Source of the DNA: Oscillatoriales cyanobacterium
GTDB lineage: Bacteria > Cyanobacteriota > Cyanobacteriia > Cyanobacteriales > Microcoleaceae
Assembly: GCA_004292955.1 (NCBI GenBank)
Contig: RDXX01000016.1
Span: 1 to 64,000, forward strand
DNA: 64,000 nt
Direction of reading: 5' to 3'
The notes beneath the pieces were generated by a model. The model saw only the letters and a program-made list of their open reading frames with translations. It ran no database searches and was not told the DNA's origin. Position numbers and translations under genes: made by a program. Position 1 is the first letter of the stretch. Every line of letters begins with the position of its first letter. Shown here piece by piece: positions 10,315-18,390 of the stretch.

Positions 10315-10590
10315 AACAGTAAATTAAATAGAAGATTAGGTTTTAGGTAAAGAAAGTAAGGATGATTATAGCAGGTCGATCAAGGTTTCGCAAGCTTGTA
10401 CGATCGCGATCGTCTTTGCCTGCATCGCCCCTCCGCTTTCCCCGATCGGACTTTGGGGAGTATTCTCGAAGAAAGTGGTGTTTGTTCCAGTCTCAAGTAG
10501 TCTTGGCGATCGCAAGATTAGCTCACCTTATTGACATTGATATCACATTATGATATCATAAAGTAAATTATAATAATAAATAAATTTTTT

Positions 10591-10851
10591 ATGAAACTAA
10601 ATAATAAACATCGTAAGATTTTAGAATCAATTTTTACAGATCCTATACCAGCTAATATTAATTGGCAAGATATTGAAAATTTATTTACAGCACTGGGTGC
10701 TACTGTTACTCAAGGTTCAGGTTCGCGGGTTCGCATTTTATTAAATGAGGTTAAAGCTGTATTTCATGAACCACATCCTCAAAAAGAAACAGATAAAGGA
10801 GCAGTTAAATCTGTCAGGGAATTTTTGATAAAAGCGGGGGTTGAACCATAA
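10591..10851 (+). CDS. hicA: HicA-type mRNA interferase toxin
   Basis: The 86-residue protein has the HicA double-stranded-RNA-binding-like fold pattern: helix NINWQDIENLFTALGA, then VTQGSGSRVRILLN, then KAVFHEPHPQKE holding the conserved histidines, and a final helix VKSVREFLIKAGV. HicA cleaves mRNA and is neutralised by HicB. The predicted antitoxin gene follows 113 bp downstream on the same strand, the usual toxin-first order, although the gap is wider than usual. The start ATG follows an A/T-rich leader. Confidence 0.85.
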   Translation: MKLNNKHRKILESIFTDPIPANINWQDIENLFTALGATVTQGSGSRVRILLNEVKAVFHEPHPQKETDKGAVKSVREFLIKAGVEP

Positions 10852-10964
10852 TGACTTAGCTGTTAACGGGAAAATCCTTGTTGATTACCCAAATCAACAA
10901 GGGTATTAGCATAAAATTTATAATCCACAAGTTTCACTTATTGAAAGAGGAAAAATTAACAGCC

Positions 10965-11303
10965 ATGATGACTTACAAAGGTTACAGTGCTAGCATTGAA
11001 GTAGATTTAGAAGCCGAAATTCTTTTCGGGCGAGTGCTTGATATTAATGACGTAGTGACTTTCAAAGCACAAACTATTGAAGAAGCTCGCCAAGAATTCC
11101 AAAACTCGATCGATGATTATCTAGAGTTTTGCAAAGAATTAGGACAGGAACCGGATAAACCCTTTTCAGGTAAACTTCCCTTCCGCACTACTCCCGAACA
11201 TCATCGCAAAATCTTTATTGCTGCCAAAAAAGCTGGGAAAAGTATTAACAACTGGATGGATGAGGTTTTGATTAAGGCGGCAGAGCAAGCAATTAACACT
11301 TAA
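10965..11303 (+). CDS. hicB: HicB-family antitoxin
   Basis: The 112-residue protein starts MMTYKGYSASIEVDLEAE. It has the HicB RNase-H-like N-domain (FGRVLDINDVVTFKAQTIEE, then ARQEFQNSIDDYLEFCKELG) and a C-terminal DNA-binding segment of the HicB/Arc type (LPFRTTPEHHRKIFIAAKK then INNWMDEVLIKAA). An in-frame start 29 codons upstream is possible, but family lengths and a GAAAGAGG purine stretch just before 10951 favour 10965 or 10968. It should bind HicA and repress its own operon. A 3'-truncated duplicate of its central part lies at 23790-23820. Confidence 0.85.
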   Translation: MMTYKGYSASIEVDLEAEILFGRVLDINDVVTFKAQTIEEARQEFQNSIDDYLEFCKELGQEPDKPFSGKLPFRTTPEHHRKIFIAAKKAGKSINNWMDEVLIKAAEQAINT

Positions 11304-11346
11304 TTAGCTTATGATAATTAAATTAGCTCCATTAACGAGGTAAACT

Positions 11347-11664
11347 ATGTCACTAACTGCAACCGAATATAAATATGTAGAATTAGATGAGAAGAATACG
11401 CCTATCATCACAGGGACTACGATGAAAGTAGTTGAATTAATGAATTCGGTAAAAGCTTACAGCTTGAGTCCTGAAGAATTACTGGAAAGCTATCCTCACC
11501 TAACTTTGAGTAAAATTTACTCTGCTTTAGCCTACTATTGGGATCATAAACAAGAGCTTGATGCAGATATGCAGCGCCGATTCGAGTATGCGGAAAAGTT
11601 GCGATTAGAAGCGGGTGAATCTCCTTTGGCTAAAAAACTCCGCGCCCAAGGACTAATTAAATGA
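11347..11664 (+). CDS. DUF433 antitoxin-like protein
   Basis: The 105-residue DUF433-family protein has the diagnostic core PIITGTTMKVVELMNSVKAY then LSPEELLESYPHLTLSKIYSALAYYWDH, a winged-helix-like DNA-binding unit. It overlaps the downstream DUF5615 gene by 4 bp (ATGA), so the pair is translationally coupled. DUF433/DUF5615 pairs are predicted type II toxin-antitoxin modules with DUF433 as antitoxin. A second pair lies at 21173-21769 on the other strand. Confidence 0.85.
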   Translation: MSLTATEYKYVELDEKNTPIITGTTMKVVELMNSVKAYSLSPEELLESYPHLTLSKIYSALAYYWDHKQELDADMQRRFEYAEKLRLEAGESPLAKKLRAQGLIK

Positions 11665-12008
11665 CTATAGCTTTGTACATGGATGAGAATGTGCCTTTAC
11701 CGATTGCAAATGGACTTAGACAAAGAGATGTAGATGTTTTGAGAGCTCAAGAAGATAACCATCAAAACACCCCAGACCATATTATACTCGATCGCGCAAC
11801 GGATCTTCAGCGCGTTGTTTTTACACAAGACGAAGATTTTTTAGCCATAGCTAACAGCCGCCAGCAAGAAGCAGTAAATTTTGCTGGCGTTATCTATGCC
11901 CATCAACAAAATGTAACTTTTGGTGATTGTATTCGTGACTTGGAAATTGTTGCTAAGGTTAGCGAACCTGAAGATTTAGTTAACCGCGTTCAGTACCTAC
12001 CTTTATAA
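11661..12008 (+). CDS. DUF5615 PIN-like toxin
   Basis: The 115-residue protein belongs to the PIN-like DUF5615 (Mut7-C related) family. It shows the N-terminal acidic motif YMDENVPLPIANGLRQRDVD, a conserved D near DRATDLQRVVFTQDEDFLAIA, and the family's short beta-alpha length. It is a predicted metal-dependent RNase. It overlaps the DUF433 gene by 4 bp. The catalytic-type aspartates (D7, D55 and D62-64 region) appear retained, so it may be active; this has not been shown for the family. Confidence 0.8.
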   Translation: MTIALYMDENVPLPIANGLRQRDVDVLRAQEDNHQNTPDHIILDRATDLQRVVFTQDEDFLAIANSRQQEAVNFAGVIYAHQQNVTFGDCIRDLEIVAKVSEPEDLVNRVQYLPL

Positions 12009-12017
12009 CCAACCCTT

Positions 12018-13373
12018 ATGTATGCTCAACAACTAGAATTATTCGATCTATTCAATCCAACTTCTACAAATACCCGATCGCAATTAACGTTCGTAGACTT
12101 ATTTGCTGGGATTGGTGGCTTTAGAATCCCTCTCGAAGAATTAGGCTGTAAATGCTTAGGCTATTCAGAAATTGATAAAAAAGCCATTCAAGTTTATCGA
12201 GATAATTTTATTAAAGATGCCAATTCAGATGAAGTATATTTAGGAGATATTACCAATCTAAATCAATTGCCTTTTCCGATAGATGTATTAGTCGGTGGTG
12301 TTCCCTGTCAACCTTGGTCGATTGCAGGTAAAATGCAAGGTTTGGACGACCCAAGAGGCAAGTTATGGACAGATGTATTTAGGGTAGTAACAGCTAATCG
12401 TCCCAAAGCTTTTATATTTGAAAATGTCAAAGGCTTGACAGAACCAAGAAATATAGAAAGCTTGAAATACATAATTGATAATTTAACATCATCTGGTTAT
12501 GTTGTCAAATACGAAGTGCTAAATTCCTATGATTTTGGATTACCGCAAGATAGAGATAGAATGTTTATAGTTGGCATTAGGAATGATCTAGAAAGATGCT
12601 GGGGATTGACATTTCCCAAACCAATCGATCGCGCGAGCAAGCTTTATGATGTGATACCAGGGATTCAGCGTAGCAATTTTAGGAAGCAAAAATTTTCACC
12701 AACCGTTTTATTTGATGGCAAAATACCCGGTTCCAGAGGCAGATTTCAAAAGCTAGATGAATTAAATGACTTTTTCTTATTTACTGATATTAGAGATGGA
12801 CATACTGCAATTCATTCTTGGGATTTAATCGAAACAACTAGCAGGGAAAAATTAATTTGTCAAACGATTATGAAAAATCGGAGAAAAAATATTTATGGAG
12901 AAAAAGACGGTAATCCTTTGGAATTTAAAGTGTTAGCAACACTAATTCCTGAGTTGAAACAAACAGAAATTGATAACTTAGTTGACAAGGAAATTTTGCG
13001 AAATGTAGATGAGAAAGGCTATGATTTTGTGAATTCTAAAATATCTTCAGGGATTAACGGCATTTCTAAAATTTTCTTACCTCATGCAGAGGCGATCGCA
13101 ACTTTAACTGCAACTGGAACTAGAGACTTTGTAGCAACAATCTCGATTGAATGTCAAGAGCCCGCAGCATACAAGGAAACATTTATTCGGGAAATTTATG
13201 AAAAGAAAAACTTTCAACCTCTAACTGCACAGGATTACGCAAAATTGCAAGGATTTCCCGAATGGTTCAAGATTGATGACAATGAAAATACAGCCAAACA
13301 TCAATTGGGTAATGCTGTATCAATTCCTGTGGTTTACCATTTAGCCAAAGCATTACTCGAAATTATTTTGTAA
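12018..13373 (+). CDS. DNA (cytosine-5-)-methyltransferase
   Basis: The 451-residue C5 methyltransferase has motif I FVDLFAGIGGFRIPLEELG (about residue 25), motif II around YSEIDKKAIQVY, motif IV VGGVPCQPWSIAGK with the catalytic Cys at about 98, motif VI AFIFENVKGL, motif VIII (QDRDRMFIVG) and motifs IX-X at the C-terminus ending QLGNAVSIPVVYHLAKALL. The variable region between VIII and IX is long (about 200 residues), giving sequence specificity that cannot be read by eye. It starts 10 bp after the DUF5615 gene. No restriction endonuclease gene is visible next to it. Its last ~50 bp are duplicated at 14034-14085. Confidence 0.93.
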   Translation: MYAQQLELFDLFNPTSTNTRSQLTFVDLFAGIGGFRIPLEELGCKCLGYSEIDKKAIQVYRDNFIKDANSDEVYLGDITNLNQLPFPIDVLVGGVPCQPWSIAGKMQGLDDPRGKLWTDVFRVVTANRPKAFIFENVKGLTEPRNIESLKYIIDNLTSSGYVVKYEVLNSYDFGLPQDRDRMFIVGIRNDLERCWGLTFPKPIDRASKLYDVIPGIQRSNFRKQKFSPTVLFDGKIPGSRGRFQKLDELNDFFLFTDIRDGHTAIHSWDLIETTSREKLICQTIMKNRRKNIYGEKDGNPLEFKVLATLIPELKQTEIDNLVDKEILRNVDEKGYDFVNSKISSGINGISKIFLPHAEAIATLTATGTRDFVATISIECQEPAAYKETFIREIYEKKNFQPLTAQDYAKLQGFPEWFKIDDNENTAKHQLGNAVSIPVVYHLAKALLEIIL

Positions 13374-13387
13374 TTGTGACTTAAAAT

Positions 13388-13453
13388 ATGGCAGCTATTA
13401 GCACAAAACAACGAGAAATAATTAACAGAAACCCGATCGACCTTTTTGAGTGA
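13388..13453 (+). pseudogene. 21-codon ORF after the methyltransferase, possible gene remnant
   Basis: An ATG 15 bp after the methyltransferase stop opens a 21-codon frame (AAISTKQREIINRNPIDLFE) that ends just before the ribosome-binding site of the next gene. Its position is where a cognate restriction enzyme would start, and the duplicated methyltransferase tail downstream implies rearrangement here. It could be the 5' stub of such a gene, or it may be meaningless; the evidence is positional only. Confidence 0.25.
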
Positions 13454-13467
13454 GGTAAAATCCCCTA

Positions 13468-13683
13468 ATGAAGTACGAAGTCATCATCTACTGGAGTGAG
13501 GAAGACCAGACATTTATTGCAGAAGTACCTGAATTGCCGGGATGTGCTGCTGATGGGGAAAATTATCAAGAAGCAGTGCAGAATCTAGAGATTATTATGC
13601 AGGAGTGGATAGAAACGGCTAACGCACTGGGTCGCCCTATTCCACAACCGAAAGGTCGATCGATGTTTGCGTACTTGAAATAG
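13468..13683 (+). CDS. HicB-family antitoxin-like protein (orphan)
   Basis: The 71-residue protein has the compact HicB RNase-H-like domain: YEVIIYWSEEDQTFIAEVPE, LPGCAADGENYQEAVQNLE and a closing helix with PIPQPKG. It has no attached DNA-binding domain, as in many short HicB proteins. TGAGGT at 13451-13456 serves as ribosome-binding site. No HicA gene is adjacent: upstream is the methyltransferase stub and downstream a BrnA-like gene, so it is an orphan or has a partner elsewhere. Confidence 0.85.
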   Translation: MKYEVIIYWSEEDQTFIAEVPELPGCAADGENYQEAVQNLEIIMQEWIETANALGRPIPQPKGRSMFAYLK

Positions 13684-13758
13684 CATCACAGGCGATCGCC
13701 CTTTATGCTATCCTCTAAGTAAATACGCTTTGTATATACAATTTTCTGCCGTTTGAAT

Positions 13759-14016
13759 ATGACTATCTCGCCCAAACGACTTGAAGAATTAGAGAATATT
13801 CCAGAATCTGCGATCAATACCTCTGATATTCCTGAGTTAGATGCGAGTTTTTGGGAAACAGCTAAACTGGTAAAACCGCTAACAAAACAAGCTATTTCTT
13901 TAAGAGTCGATAGCGATGTATTAGATTGGTTTAAAAGTCAAGGAAAAGGTTATCAATCTCTGATGAATGCTGTGCTGCGCTCTTATGTTGAACACCACGT
14001 AAAAAGCAGTGAATAA
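13759..14016 (+). CDS. BrnA-like antitoxin (orphan)
   Basis: The 85-residue protein resembles BrnA: an N-terminal acidic linker (NTSDIPELDASFWETAKLVK) followed by a ribbon-helix-helix module (KQAISLRVDSDVLDWFKSQG, then GYQSLMNAVLRSYVEHH). BrnA normally follows and represses brnT, an RNase toxin gene. No brnT is present upstream, where an unrelated HicB-like gene sits, so the antitoxin is orphaned. The ATG at 13759 is preferred over the in-frame TTG two codons upstream. Confidence 0.75.
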   Translation: MTISPKRLEELENIPESAINTSDIPELDASFWETAKLVKPLTKQAISLRVDSDVLDWFKSQGKGYQSLMNAVLRSYVEHHVKSSE

Positions 14017-14033
14017 ATGTGGATTATCCTCTG

Positions 14034-14085
14034 GATCATGCTGTATCAATTCCTGTGGTTTACCATTTAGCAAAAGCATTACTTA
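14034..14085 (+). pseudogene. Duplicated 3' end of the C5 methyltransferase gene
   Basis: About 50 bp are nearly identical to the last part of the methyltransferase gene (about 13313-13360). They encode the motif X tail AVSIPVVYHLAKALL in the same reading sense, and diverge right after. The copy starts within 20 bp of the BrnA-like stop. It is therefore a direct repeat bracketing the HicB-like/BrnA-like block, and looks like the scar of a recombination or insertion event. Confidence 0.85.
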
Positions 14086-14166
14086 CGAAGCACGATCGCC
14101 CTCACAACTCACTCAATAATGCTACAATCCTTAATAAAGGTCGTTTAGCCACGATAAAATACCGCT

Positions 14167-14742
14167 ATGACTACCCTCACCCTCAACCTAAACCCCATTA
14201 TCAAGCTGACAGACGAGCAGTTTTTTCAACTCTGTCAGGAGAATGAAAATATTAGATTGGAACGCACGGCTAAGGGAGAATTAATTATCATGTCACCAGC
14301 AGGAGGAGAAACTGGAAGCAGCAATGCAGGATTAACGGCACAGATTTGGATTTGGAATCAGCAAAAAAAACTGGGTAAAGTGTTTGACTCTTCAACAGGT
14401 TTTAAACTTCCTAATAATGCAAATAGAGCGCCTGACGCTTCTTGGGTAAAATTAGAACGCTGGGATGCTTTGACTCCCGAACAACAAAAGAAATTCCCCC
14501 CAATTTGTCCTGATTTCGTCGTCGAGTTAATGTCTCCCAGTGATAGTTTGAAAGAAACTCAGGATAAGATGAAAGAGTATCGAGATAATGGTGCTGTTTT
14601 AGGTTGGTTAATTAATCGCAAGTCTCGACAAGTAGAAATTTATCGTCCGAATCAAGAAGTTGAAGTGTTAGAATCTCCAGTCACTGTATCAGGTGAAGAT
14701 GTTCTCCCCGGATTTGTGCTGAATCTTGAGTCGATTTGGTAA
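14167..14742 (+). CDS. Uma2/DUF820 family putative endonuclease
   Basis: The 191-residue Uma2 protein has the full set of family motifs: LTDEQFFQLCQENENIRLER, GELIIMSPAGGETG, RAPDASWVKLERWDALTPEQ (PD catalytic position), CPDFVVELMSPSD (E), and QDKMKEYRDNGAVLGWLINR (K). It is a close paralogue of the gene at 30782. The start codon ATG at 14167 lies 24 bp after the end of a small region with AAGGTCGT. Function unknown; it is presumed to have the PD-(D/E)XK fold. Confidence 0.85.
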   Translation: MTTLTLNLNPIIKLTDEQFFQLCQENENIRLERTAKGELIIMSPAGGETGSSNAGLTAQIWIWNQQKKLGKVFDSSTGFKLPNNANRAPDASWVKLERWDALTPEQQKKFPPICPDFVVELMSPSDSLKETQDKMKEYRDNGAVLGWLINRKSRQVEIYRPNQEVEVLESPVTVSGEDVLPGFVLNLESIW

Positions 14743-14810
14743 AGTGCGATCGCACCTGTCCAATGTTCAATAGAGTAAAATAGAGTTAAAGTTCTCGTGG
14801 AGTATTGGCA

Positions 14811-15470
14811 ATGGTTCAAACCCTGACGTACAGTAAAGAAGAGCTTGCAGGTTCTCACCTCGTTTTACATGATATCAGTTGGGAAACCTACGAACACTTG
14901 TTAGAAATATTTGCGGAACGTTCAACGCCGCGCATGACTTACTATCAGGGAACTTTAGAACTCATGGTACCTTTACCAGAACATGAGAGGTATAGCTGGA
15001 CTCTCGGGCGGCTAATTGTAGCACTTTCTGAGGAAATTGGGATTGAAATTATCGGATTAAAATCATCTACTTGGCGTTCGGAACCGAAAAAAGCTGGCAA
15101 CGAAGCTGATGAATGTTTTTATATCCAAAATGAAGCTTTAATGCGGGGAAAGTTAACTATCGATCTCAAAAATGACCCGCCGCCAGACTTAGTTGTGGAA
15201 ATGGATTTGACTAGCTCATCTATTAATAAAATGGCGGTTTATGCGGAACTTAAAGTGCCGGAAGTTTGGATTTGGAAGAAAGGAAAACTAATAATTAACA
15301 TTTTAACTGATACGGGTTATGCCGAGTCGGAAACGAGTTTGGCATTTGCCTCGTTTCCTGTCAAAGAACTCGCACAGTTTATGAATTTAGACTCAGAAAA
15401 GGGAGAGAATGCGAGAATTAGAGAGTTTAGAGAGTGGGTACGATCGCGCTTACAGAATCAGCTACCCTAG
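14811..15470 (+). CDS. Uma2/DUF820 family protein
   Basis: This 219-residue Uma2 protein belongs to a different subfamily from its neighbour: MTYYQGTLELMVPLPEHERY, then DECFYIQNEALMRGK, then PPPDLVVEMDLTSSSINKMA with the PD...E...K residues. The start is taken at ATG 14811 (VQTLTYSKEEL) rather than an in-frame TTG two codons upstream. It sits on the same strand, 68 bp after another Uma2 gene, and could be cotranscribed. Its stop lies 55 bp before a palindromic repeat element. Confidence 0.8.
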   Translation: MVQTLTYSKEELAGSHLVLHDISWETYEHLLEIFAERSTPRMTYYQGTLELMVPLPEHERYSWTLGRLIVALSEEIGIEIIGLKSSTWRSEPKKAGNEADECFYIQNEALMRGKLTIDLKNDPPPDLVVEMDLTSSSINKMAVYAELKVPEVWIWKKGKLIINILTDTGYAESETSLAFASFPVKELAQFMNLDSEKGENARIREFREWVRSRLQNQLP

Positions 15471-15525
15471 GGAAACGGTAGTGCCACCTCCGGCGCGAGC
15501 ACGGATACGAACACGGCATAATACC

Positions 15526-15659
15526 CGGCGGTTGAAACCGCGTCTATACAGACAAAACCCGCCTCCGCGGGTTGAAGAAGACCGGGCAGTTGAAATTATC
15601 TTATTTTCTTCAGTCCGCGGAGGCGGACTTCGTTTGTGTAGACGCGGTTTCAACCGCCG
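15526..15659. repeat. Long inverted repeat, GGCGGTTGAAACCGCGTCTA family
   Basis: A left arm of about 50 bp (15526-15580) carries CGGCGGTTGAAACCGCGTCT and CCGCCTCCGCGGGTTGAAG. A right arm (15608-15659) carries the complementary CTTCAGTCCGCGGAGGCGGA and AGACGCGGTTTCAACCGCCG. Single arms of the same family occur at 44408-44460, 54263-54312 and, inside a coding sequence, at 56485-56540. The element abuts the stop codon of the NB-ARC gene. Confidence 0.9.
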
Positions 15660-15661
15660 TT

Positions 15662-17023
15662 TCATCTTTGCACATACTGTTTCATCACGGGATTCAAACT
15701 AAACAAAGTTATCTTTTCATCTTCTATTGCATCCAATAAAAACCGATTTCCCAGAGATCGCACTGCATTGACTATTTCTGACGGGGAAAATGGTATTTTG
15801 TTGAAAAATTGCGACACACCAACGGGTTCAGGTTGATTAGCCAGGTGAATCATCACTGCCAACTCTGCCGGAGTCAAACGCCCAAAAGGTTGAGATAATT
15901 GAAATTGCAGCGATTCATCTAAAATCGGCATTTCGCACTGCAAAAACTCCGCAACTCTCCCCCCAAATAACTCTCGAATCAGGGTTGCAGTCAACTCCAA
16001 CCACAGAGGATTGCCTTGATAAATATCAATCAAAGTTTCCCATGTTTCCTCATCGGATAACTTTTGGGAGTTCAAAATCTCTTTAGCTGCTACTCCTAAA
16101 CTTCCCAATACAAAACATCGCACGGGACGATTATCTTTTGATAATCTGGCAATTTCTCTGGGTTTTTCCCAACTATTCAATATCAAACAACTTTGATGAC
16201 AAACTTCGGCAATAAGTTTAAAAAATAACTGATAATCTTCATATCCAGTTTTATATTGTCCCGCGAGTTGTCCGCTGCTAAAAAGCATCTGTACGTCATC
16301 GAGGACAATCAGACATCGATATTTTCGCAGGTAATCGAGGAGTTGGGAAATTTTGGTTTCGATGTTTTGGGGAATTTCGGATGGTTGGGAAAAGATTTGC
16401 AGCAGGTTGGTGAGGGTTGCGTCTAGGGTTGGGGAAAAGCGGAGGCTGCGATAGATGACGTAATCGAATTGGGTTTTGATGCGATCGATTAGGCTTAGGG
16501 AGAGGGTTGTTTTGCCGATTCCGCTGATTCCGAGGAGTGCAATGAGGCGTGTGCGATCGCGCGTTATCCTGTTTTCGAGGGTGGAGAGTTCAGAAGTGCG
16601 ATCGAAAAAGGTGAATATTTCCGGTGCGTCGCCTAAGTCTATGTGGAGTTGTTTAGGAGTTTGTGGGGAGTTTTGGGAATTTGTTGGACTTCTCGCCCTT
16701 TCTTGGCAAATATTGACGTTATTAATTTCTACAAAATTCTTGCCTATAGGTGATGAAATATTGTAAATTTTACCACTATCTAATATTGCTCGAAAATTTC
16801 TTTTAGTAATATCTTCTCCGAATCCCTCTGAGAGTATTTTCCATAATTCCGAACCAATATCTCTGGTATGACCTTCGCTGGAATGAGTCTCTTCAGCAAT
16901 TTGTGGGTATGTCCGACCTTGGAATGTCCCTTCAAGGATAGCTTTTTGCAGATAGTCTATATGTTCTCCCGTCTTCGCGAAGATTAGTTCGTCGGCGAGT
17001 TTTAAGACTTCTGCGATGTCCAT
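15662..17023 (-). CDS. NB-ARC ATPase with N-terminal vMAP-type HTH
   Basis: Residues 1-85 of this 453-residue protein (DIAEVLKLADELIFAKTGEH ... DIGSELWKILSEGFGEDITK) match the helix-turn-helix domain found at the N-terminus of many cyanobacterial conflict ATPases (vMAP-type). Walker A GISGIGKTT is at 165-173, Walker B CLIVLDDVQM at about 230, and a GLPLWLEL-like GNPLWLELTATL motif follows. It ends after a winged-helix segment without the sensor repeats (WD40 or TPR) often present, giving a short STAND protein. The stop TGA is at the edge of a palindromic repeat, so the gene may once have been longer. It is divergent from the GTPase/WD40 operon. Confidence 0.8.
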   Translation of the reverse strand: MDIAEVLKLADELIFAKTGEHIDYLQKAILEGTFQGRTYPQIAEETHSSEGHTRDIGSELWKILSEGFGEDITKRNFRAILDSGKIYNISSPIGKNFVEINNVNICQERARSPTNSQNSPQTPKQLHIDLGDAPEIFTFFDRTSELSTLENRITRDRTRLIALLGISGIGKTTLSLSLIDRIKTQFDYVIYRSLRFSPTLDATLTNLLQIFSQPSEIPQNIETKISQLLDYLRKYRCLIVLDDVQMLFSSGQLAGQYKTGYEDYQLFFKLIAEVCHQSCLILNSWEKPREIARLSKDNRPVRCFVLGSLGVAAKEILNSQKLSDEETWETLIDIYQGNPLWLELTATLIRELFGGRVAEFLQCEMPILDESLQFQLSQPFGRLTPAELAVMIHLANQPEPVGVSQFFNKIPFSPSEIVNAVRSLGNRFLLDAIEDEKITLFSLNPVMKQYVQR

Positions 17024-17065
17024 AAGTCAGTCGTGTGCTGGGATTTGTCGTATTATATCCGATCT

Positions 17066-17134
17066 TTCCGACATTTCCGACAAGATTCCGACATTTCCGA
17101 TCTGCTTGTCTGAGGAAAGTCCCGACATTACCGA
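17066..17134. promoter_or_regulatory. Direct repeats TTCCGACATTTCCGA in divergent promoter
   Basis: TTCCGACATTTCCGA occurs exactly at 17066-17080 and 17086-17100, a 20-bp period (about two helical turns). A degenerate third copy, CCCGACATTACCGA, is at 17121-17134. They lie in the 188 bp between the divergent NB-ARC and GTPase start codons. Binding by the NB-ARC protein's HTH or another regulator is an inference. Confidence 0.5.
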
Positions 17135-17211
17135 TATACAAGAGTTACCTTTTGCTAGACAATATATACAAATACTTAATAATTCTTCATTATTCCTCTA
17201 ATTGGTCAAGT

Positions 17212-18390
17212 ATGAATACTTATACAGTCATCATGCTAGGGCCACGCGGCTCAGGCAAAACGGTATTTTTAGCTAGTATGTACAATCAGTTATGTACCCA
17301 AGGGGAAGGAGGCTTTTTTCTGGAGCTTGAAAGTGTAGAAAAAAGCAAACAATTACACGATATTTATACACAAATAGCTTTTGAAGAAAAGTGGCCACTT
17401 GGAACACGACGCAGCGAAGTATCAGAATGGACTTTCACTTGTCGCGTACAAACGAAGGATCTGCCTATCTATCCAGCTTGCAAGTTCACCTATTTAGATT
17501 ATGCAGGTGGTTTGTTAACTGACCAGACAGACGAAGATGATCCGAAATTTGATGAGCAAGTCAAGAAAGCAGATGCTTTACTTGGCTTGCTGGATGGTCA
17601 AAGACTTTGTGCGTTGATGCAAAATGAAAAACTAGGCCAAAAGTGGGCAGTCAACGAGCTACCTAGAATTCTCAGCATCATGCAAAAAACTGGCAAACCG
17701 ATCCATTTTATAATCAGCAAGTGGGATATTGTAGAAAAGAAATACACCCTCGAACAGATACGGGATTGTTTGCTGAAAGAAATTCCACATTTTAAAAATT
17801 TAGTCTTTAATTATAACAAGGCTGGAAAACCAATTAGATTAATTCCTGTGAGTGCAGTGGGTAAAGACTTTGTTACTATGAAACCAGATGGCAGTATGGA
17901 AAAAAATCTGAACATATTGCCCCAACCCTTTCAAGTAGAAATTCCTTTAGCTTGCATCCTGCCCGATTTAATTCAAGCTGATTGCAAAGAGGCCATAGAC
18001 AAAATGAGAGAAGAACTTAACAGTCCGATCGAAGTTAAGGCAAATCTAAAATGGTGGGAGCAAGTGGGTCAAGTTGTTGGCGGAGGGCTAAAAGCAGCGC
18101 AAGACATCCTACCTATCCTAGGGGACTTATTCCTACCTAGAAAATATACAGCCTTGCAGGATGTAGTCCTAAAGATGGTTGAATTTGCTAGTGAATATGC
18201 GGAAGCACCAGCCAAGCAAAAGCAAGAAGCAGCAGATAGAAGATCCGAAGAATTAAGTAAGGAACGAGAAGAATTATTTAAGAAAGTAGAGGATGAAGAA
18301 ACGGCTTTCAAATACGCTCTTAATTGTTTCCTATCTGTTCAAAATGACCTTTATCGCAAATTTCCAGAATCAGATTTAAAATTGCCATGA
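17212..18390 (+). CDS. TRAFAC-type GTPase of a conflict-system operon
   Basis: The 392-residue P-loop protein has a G1/Walker A motif LGPRGSGKTVF (residues 9-19), a G3-like YLDYAGGLL (about 95) and a G4-like SKWD in HFIISKWDIVEKK (about 168), followed by a helical or coiled-coil C-terminus rich in K/E. This is the layout of the GTPase subunits of predicted bacterial NTPase conflict systems. The ATG at 17212 is chosen because the Walker A starts 9 residues in; an open frame upstream (from 17035) would translate the promoter repeats. It overlaps the WD40 gene by 4 bp. Confidence 0.75.
   Translation: MNTYTVIMLGPRGSGKTVFLASMYNQLCTQGEGGFFLELESVEKSKQLHDIYTQIAFEEKWPLGTRRSEVSEWTFTCRVQTKDLPIYPACKFTYLDYAGGLLTDQTDEDDPKFDEQVKKADALLGLLDGQRLCALMQNEKLGQKWAVNELPRILSIMQKTGKPIHFIISKWDIVEKKYTLEQIRDCLLKEIPHFKNLVFNYNKAGKPIRLIPVSAVGKDFVTMKPDGSMEKNLNILPQPFQVEIPLACILPDLIQADCKEAIDKMREELNSPIEVKANLKWWEQVGQVVGGGLKAAQDILPILGDLFLPRKYTALQDVVLKMVEFASEYAEAPAKQKQEAADRRSEELSKEREELFKKVEDEETAFKYALNCFLSVQNDLYRKFPESDLKLP

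Noticed and set aside
10362-10553. 63-codon ORF between the GNAT and hicA genes
   Set aside because: It is rich in HIP1-type DNA, has no recognisable domain or ribosome-binding site and looks like chance.
12018-13373. The C5 methyltransferase as the HIP1 (CGATCG) methylase
   Set aside because: The target-recognition region cannot be read by eye and nothing in the sequence links it to that site.
15409-15702. ORFs on both strands across 15.4-15.7 kb (e.g. NPPPRVEED peptides)
   Set aside because: They are translations of the inverted repeat element at 15526-15659.
17035-17211. N-terminal extension of the GTPase gene from 17035
   Set aside because: It would translate the divergent promoter and its direct repeats; the P-loop starts 9 residues after the ATG at 17212.
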